Source: Rhodamnia argentea
Lineage: Eukaryota; Streptophyta; Magnoliopsida; Myrtales; Myrtaceae
Length of the DNA: 64,000 nt
Direction: 5' to 3'
NCBI RefSeq assembly: GCF_020921035.1
Contig: NC_063151.1
Span: 33,486,934-33,550,933, forward strand
In this document: positions 58,594 through 64,000 of the stretch, piece after piece
Position numbering within the stretch: the first letter of the stretch is position 1
Layout of the letters: each line of letters begins with the position of its first letter
Position numbers and translations under genes: made by a program
The notes under the pieces: generated by a model
Seen by the model: the letters and a program-made list of their open reading frames with translations, nothing else
Database searches by the model: none
Told to the model about the DNA's origin: nothing

Positions 58594-59566
58594 TGCTGGA
58601 AGATTCCCTTTTTCTTCTTTGGGGGATAAGGCTGATGACGGATGGAGATGGGCTTGGCGGAAAATGGTAATGGGAGGTTTTGCAGCAACAAGACGAGAGA
58701 GAGAGAGACAGAGAGATGCTTTCTTTTTGAGGTGAAGGTGATGACAAATGAAGATGATAGTTCCAGACTAGGTTGGGGACGTGAAGTGGGGGCCTTCGTC
58801 TCGACCAGTCGGTTCGGTTCACTGTGGCGTTTATGTTCCGAGTGAGCACTGAGCAGACGGTCACAGTGACAGTGACGGTGACGGTGACGGTGACGGTGAC
58901 GGTGACTGGAGAGCTCTGGAATCCTATGTTTCGGCGAAACGGTCAAAGACCGGACCGTCGCTTTTGTCCCGTTGTTCCCCTTTGTGTTTTTCCTCGTTCT
59001 TTGTCAGAACAAACGGAGGAGCCAAAAAGTCTGCCTCCTTGTCTCCGGAAGCACGTGGTTCTCCCGGAGGTTAAAATGTGTTCTGCCGAGTGAACCCCGA
59101 AAGTTTTCAGATGCTACCCCATCATTATGAGCCCACTCCATCGGACACCGTTGGACTTGTGGGCCCCGCAAGGTGCAACGGTTCAAGCAGGGCCGGGGTG
59201 GGGGTGGGGGGATTTACGATTATTTATCGACCGCAGGGCTGCACGCGTGACGGGGGGTAATTGAGGTAAATTTGGATGCTACATGGGCCAAAATAGAAAT
59301 TGAAAGAATGGAAGAGAGAGAATCTGAGATGGAGCTCTAAACTGGTGGGCCATCGAGGGCCCAGTTATTGCGGGCTCGGAAAAGGCCCAAGAACGGAGGT
59401 TCGGGCAAGCCCTAGTAAGATTGCAGGAAGTAGGAATAGGAGGAGGGAGGAGGAGGAAGAAGATTAAGATTGCGATTGCATTAGCAAGCAATTGGCTCTC
59501 TCCTGCGGTCCGTCGAATCCATTTCGCGATTGTTTCAGCGGGGAAACGAAGAGAGGGACGACAGCT
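58594..59566. promoter_or_regulatory. Shared upstream region of patellin B and MIC10
   Basis: A 973-bp region between two divergent start codons, so it must hold both promoters and leaders. It contains a (GA)n-type run at 58,696-58,713 in the probable patellin B leader and a GGTGAC hexamer array at 58,863-58,911. No TATA box is evident near the MIC10 start. Confidence 0.6.
58863..58911 (+). repeat. GGTGAC hexamer array with five TGACG motifs
   Basis: Seven consecutive TGAC hexamers (two AGTGAC, then GGTGAC units), of which five read TGACG, the core recognised by plant TGA-type bZIP factors. It lies about 270 bp upstream of the patellin B start codon and 660 bp upstream of MIC10. Confidence 0.85.
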
Positions 59567-62500
59567 ATGATGGCGGAGGACAAGAAAGAGATCGTACCAA
59601 CTAAGTACGACGTGGACGCTAAGTGGGACCGGTGCGTCGATCTCACCGTCCGGCGATTCTTCTACTCTTCCTTGGCCGGCGTCTTCGGCGGCCTCCTCCT
59701 CTTCAGTACGTGCCCTCCCCCCCCTCCCCTTCGTTCTTCTGTTTTGTATCGTTCCGGATACCTGCAGTGACTGATTCGTCTTGTGCGCGCGAGACAGATT
59801 CGTACGAGGGTGCGTGTGTGCGTTTCGTTGCAAATGTGTCTGCTATCGCCGTGTTTTTCCCCGGCACATCACCAGTATTCTCGAATATTGTTCACATTTC
59901 TGTCTGGTGATCGCTTTTTGGTGAACTGGAGTTCTTTTGGATAGATGAGGTCATGACTGTCTTTGGCTCTCTCTTTCAATTTTGAGGTTCGGAATGTTTC
60001 TTCGTTGATGGAATTTCAGTTCTTCATCTCCCAACTTAGGATGTATTTTTTCATTTCAGCGGCATTTTCAAGAAGTAGAAATGGATACTGAATTCTGTGT
60101 TAGCATGTACATGGGTGCTTGTGCCTCTATAGAGCTCACTGTTTTTGTCGTGACAGGGAGCCCCGTGGCTAGATGGTCATCTCTAGCTTTTGGTGCTGGT
60201 TTGGGCATTGGGTCTGCTTACACAGAGTGTTCTCAGAAATTCAATGGATTTCCTACAAAGCCACCTACGAAGCCGCCTCCCAAGGCATCCGATGTTTCTG
60301 CTCATGAGACAGTAGTGGAGTCATCTCCTCAGGTCTCATTCTTTAAATTTTAACTCTATAAGATTTTGTTCTTTTAAATTTCTCTTTTAACATCACGCAA
60401 ATTGCTTTTGTTTGCTTTTCTTTTTGTGTGCATGACAGTTAATTGTTATTTTGATCAGCTAATTCTGTGCTATTGGTGGGATATAGTAGTAGGGGATGGA
60501 ATGAGGTAATGTATTATCATTCTTTTGTAGCATGCGCAGCATCTCAGGATGCATAGCAAGGACAAATATAACATTACCATACCAAGGGTTTTCTTACTTT
60601 TTTACTTTCCCACATGCCCTCAGGCTATGTAGGCAGAGTGCTAGTATGTACGACATTCATGACTGACTTTGCATTCAGACCTTTCTGGGCATTCCATGTG
60701 GCTAATAAGCAACAAGCCAAATTTACATCGTAGGATACAAACTCCTAAGGGCTTAGCATTTGAAAATGGTCCTGATGGACGTTGCAAGGTGTTTGCCCAA
60801 TTTAAATATTTGAATTTATTTATCTTGTTCTAATTTATAAGATCGAATGTGTAATTTATACTGTATCATATGGAACTTGTAACTGGTTGAAATGTCAATT
60901 ATCAATTGTTATGAACTTATTCTAATAGGCGTTACAACTCACTTAAAGTTGTGTGCTTATAATAATTTACTATTGAAGTGAGTGGTTCAACACTTCTATG
61001 AGAGTACAGTCGAAGATGGAGATTAGTTATAAAGGGACATTAAGTGATTTTGTGATGGTAGGAGGCATGGAATGGAGTTAGTTATAGAGCCTGCATTTGG
61101 TGAAGTGGATCTTTGGAGTGGCAATTAGATCTGCTTTAAGTTATCTAGTAAAGTATACTTAGTTTTGGTAACTGCCAAAAGAGGATGGCTTGGTGAAAGA
61201 TTTTTATGGTGCAAAGGCAGTGCTGAAATGTGAATCATGTCATCTATCACTGTTCTTTGATAAATCATACCAGGAGCGTGATGGTTAAGCTAATGGGTGT
61301 CCCCTGGTTAACGTGGTTGACAGTGGTAGGAGAGCTGAGGGATGAAATGGTATTTGTTGTTGTGAGGAAATGGGAACATGAATTAGTTCGTCCTCTTTCT
61401 TTTCTGGGTTTATTCAGAAAGAAAAATACATGGAGTCTTTTGAGGGAGAAGAGTCCTTTCTTCCATATGGTTTGTTTGGTCATGTAATAGGATCTGTCCA
61501 AAGGGTTCTATCCCCTAAGGGTTTATTTTGTGTTAGTTTTTTTTTTTTTTTCCCTTTTTGTGGGTAGTAACCACCCATTGCTGTGGTGCCCACAAACAGA
61601 GCATTTATGTATGAAGATTGTCATGTTCTTTTACTGTATATTCTGCTTTGGTGTTGTGGTTTGTTTGGTTAGTTTGCTTAGTTTGCTTATATGTCTTTAT
61701 TCCTTAAAAGGAATCTTATAGGACTTGGTCAACAAGAGCATAGTTTAAAGATTAGGATGTGATAGATGTGATAGAGGATGTTGCCGCAATGCCTATCAAG
61801 TATAAGTTTGAGTTAGCAGTAAGCACTAAGAAAGCATCATTTATATTTCGTTGGATGTATACATGAGATGCTATAAATTGGTAGGATTACTGTGCCCTTC
61901 CTTTATGTGTCTGAGCTGCCGGCAGAGATCCAAATTTGTTCCTACCAATTTAGACGAGAGTTTATGTTTCTTGGGTAGTATAGGAGTTCCAGTTCAATGT
62001 ACAAAATGTCATATTTCTAATGCGGCTTTCTTGGCTGCCCACCAGTCAAATTTGATGCCAGTGAATCGACCGACCTTAACCTTATTTTCCTTTTTGAGAC
62101 TGTATCGAAAAAGTTGGTACCTATGCGTATGCTCCGAAAGCTGACTGTCTATGTTGGTAGATATTCTTGATCAGTGGGATGAAATTTTCTGACTTTCTTC
62201 ATTATGTTTTCCTCTGGGTTCCATGTCATACTTTTGGGTAATAATCATTCATACCTGTTCTATCGTATTGCCCACGAATGCTACTAGGAAGGGACTTGAA
62301 TGTATTGTTTGTGTATATTCAGGGGTTTTCTTGTGAATTTTGTATCATGGATCTTATATCAATGCATGTTCTTCCCTTCTACTCTGCTATAGAATCGTAG
62401 GTTCCAGATCCTTTGAAGGTCCATTTCATTATACTCGTTGACTGTTATGTGAAGTTAGTCTTGACGTCTATAGTCTTCTTAATTGCCCGTGCATGCTCCT

Positions 62501-63154
62501 AGATAATTAAATCATATTGTTGTTCTTCTTCATTTTCTCATTTCATTTCTCAAACTACTTAAGACTCTTGACTTATGCGTTCTTGGGAGTAAGTTAGAAT
62601 GGGTATGTGTCCAGGCGATCAAGAAGGCTTGGGAATTAAAAGTAGGAATGTTTCAGAACATCTAAAACTGATAATGTCGACCGAGCAATTTTGATTTATT
62701 GAATCCAGACCAAGATTGAAGCAGAAAATGCGTCAATCAATAGAAAAAATAAAACAGAATTTCTAGTTAATAATTGACCAGTTTGGTTTCCGCTTGGAAG
62801 AAAAACAAAGCCAACTTATTCATTTTGGTTTTGATTCCATTTGTTCCTGGATTAAACTTTACTTTGAAGCAGAACTTTATTTGTGTCTATTTTCTGTGTA
62901 TAAGATAATTACTTCTAGCTACAAAATCATTTCATTTTTAAGTGAAAAGAACGCTCATGAAAACGGAAATATCGTTTCATTTTGGACTCTTTATTCATAT
63001 ATTAAGTTGATTTTAAATTGGGCATGTGAGAACATCTTATTAATGGCGTTATCAGACCATATTATTTTGGTTTAGGGTGCATGTTTAAGTTTATTGTTTT
63101 CTCTGTTGACTAAATGTTCTTCTTTCAAATCTTCTATAGGAAGGGCAAGACTGA
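59567..63154 (+). CDS. MIC10: MICOS subunit MIC10 (109 aa)
   Basis: Mitochondrial inner-membrane protein that oligomerises to bend membranes at crista junctions as part of the MICOS complex. Exons: 59,567-59,705, 60,157-60,332 and 63,140-63,154, all GT-AG. Residues 1-27 are a polar start (MMAEDKKEIV, YDVDAKWDRCVDL). The first membrane segment holds SSLAGVFGGLLLF, and after SPVARW the second holds LAFGAGLGIGSAY with the glycine GxGxG motif used for oligomerisation. A proline-rich tail follows (PTKPPTKPPPKA). Two ATGs lie in tandem; the first is chosen, and the second would give 108 aa. The third exon supplies only Glu-Gly-Gln-Asp before the stop, after a 2.8-kb intron. Reading on into that intron would instead end in VSFFKF. 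Confidence 0.88.
60340..63130 (+). other. 2.8-kb intron 2 of MIC10
   Basis: T-rich on the + strand, as plant introns are. Open frames inside it are short and without recognisable domains. No nested gene, tRNA or clear transposon was seen. Confidence 0.6.
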
Positions 63155-63697
63155 GGACATCTACGACCTCGAATACACTCGATCTGTTGGACGGAGTTTT
63201 CTCAAATTGAGATTGTCGTTGGCCTTTTTTCCCCTGCTAGGGCTTTCGCTATGTGCTCCTAGCATGGTCTCCATGATGAAAGCTGTTGCAAATTTTATAA
63301 TATGATTGTGTACCTCCCATTTTCACCCTGAAACTGAAATAATGGCTTTACATCATGTTGTGAATTTTGCATTTTCCCCCCTCTGATATGATTTAAGAGA
63401 CAGGTGTTCCCCTTCCAATTTTGTGGAGCAACGTCTCTGAAGTCCTGTTATTTGCAAACTAGGACTTTAGTTGCTGGGAGCAAGTACTAGGTCCTCCCAT
63501 GAGTAGCATATCATCATTTAATTAAGGAGAGAGTAAATCTAAGATGAGGAATCTCACAGATTGATCCATACTGAAAAGTTACATTGAGCACCAAGTTGCC
63601 AAGGAGATTGATGGCCCTCCGCTAGCCCCTTGGGTCTGTCACTGCATATCAACATCCTCACATCGTCCACCACCGTGAAGCAAAACTATACACGCTC
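63155..63697. other. Convergent 3' region of MIC10 and the hydrolase
   Basis: About 540 bp containing both 3' ends; nothing else recognised. Confidence 0.5.
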
Positions 63698-64000
63698 CTA
63701 AGATGAGTTACCCGCGACTAGCTCATCATCCAGCCAGCTCCTCATGACCAGAAATGCCTGTTCTGCATCTTTATCTTCGTCCGGAGAATTGGGCTGGTGA
63801 GCAAATCCATGACCTCTTCCTTCGAAAATCACTACCCTTGATCCTCTACCGATACTATTCTCAATATCCCTCAACAAACTCACTGGACAAAGTGGATCTT
63901 CATCCCCTGAAATAAACAAGATCGGCACATTTATATTGCAAGCCGTGGATCTGTCGATCCTTGTACCGTAGAAGGAGACTCCAGCACTAAAATGATTGGA
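63698..64000 (-). CDS. Dienelactone-hydrolase-like alpha/beta hydrolase, C-terminal 100 aa (partial)
   Basis: The frame runs in from the right edge and ends at TAG (63,698). It reads HFSAGVSFYGTRIDRS, then VPILFISGDEDPLCPVSLLR and IFEGRGHGFAHQPNSPDEDK, ending SWLDDELVAGNSS. The Asp in SGDEDPL and the His in GRGHGF are the last two members of the alpha/beta hydrolase catalytic triad. The nucleophile would be upstream of the window. Plant relatives are annotated as dienelactone hydrolase or carboxymethylenebutenolidase family, with substrates mostly unknown. It is convergent with MIC10. Confidence 0.85.
   Translation of the reverse strand, partial: SNHFSAGVSFYGTRIDRSTACNINVPILFISGDEDPLCPVSLLRDIENSIGRGSRVVIFEGRGHGFAHQPNSPDEDKDAEQAFLVMRSWLDDELVAGNSS

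Overview
This window is nuclear DNA of a flowering plant, apparently a dicot. The evidence is GT-AG split genes of plant-only or plant-typical families (UGT88-like glycosyltransferase, two NPF/PTR transporters, two patellins, plant MIC10), hAT-like and foldback elements, copia traces, and AT-rich spacers broken by GC-rich repeat cores. The repeat style recalls Myrtales, but that is only an impression. No prokaryotic system, CRISPR array, tRNA or rRNA gene was found.

Positions 1-25 kb are a graveyard of host gene copies. A copia fragment opens the window. Then come minus-strand remnants of three gene families: a CDKAL1/MiaB-like tRNA methylthiotransferase (1.27-3.77 kb; start codon lost, truncated inside the radical-SAM cysteine motif), a SAC-domain phosphoinositide phosphatase (5.13-11.45 kb; in-frame stop and frameshifts), and an IDM1-like PHD/GNAT chromatin factor (17.6-21.9 kb; in-frame stop, an 81-bp internal duplication, a TIR element inside). 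Among them lie a 1.9-kb inverted repeat (12.52-14.45 kb), a tandem array of about 540-bp units (14.85-16.32 kb), and a 250-bp hAT-like element with a perfect 8-bp target duplication (17,087-17,336). Coding-like but unrecognised pieces lie at 22.4-24.4 kb.

Positions 26-64 kb hold the intact genes: an intronless UGT88-type glycosyltransferase (26,135-27,598, +); a small one-TM protein (32,738-33,142, +); a tandem pair of NPF5-type transporters with matching exons (36,131-39,035 and 40,039-43,573, +); patellin A (46,393-48,647, +); patellin B (58,593-56,757, -) head-to-head with MIC10 (59,567-63,154, +); and, off the right edge, the C-terminus of a dienelactone-hydrolase-like protein (64,000-63,698, -). 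Spacers carry three hAT-like non-autonomous elements with target duplications and several palindromic foldback-like elements, many with GC-rich cores.

The genes do not form one pathway. The transporter pair is a local tandem duplication. The two patellins keep the same four-exon layout and lie 8 kb apart in opposite orientation. I found no wholly new biological system. The most unusual structures are the 1.9-kb inverted repeat (a candidate hairpin-RNA source if transcribed), the nested hAT-in-foldback insertion at 50.8-52.3 kb, the foldback families with GC-rich cores, and the TGACG array between patellin B and MIC10. Splice sites and exon joins were read by eye against remembered family sequences; no database search was run.
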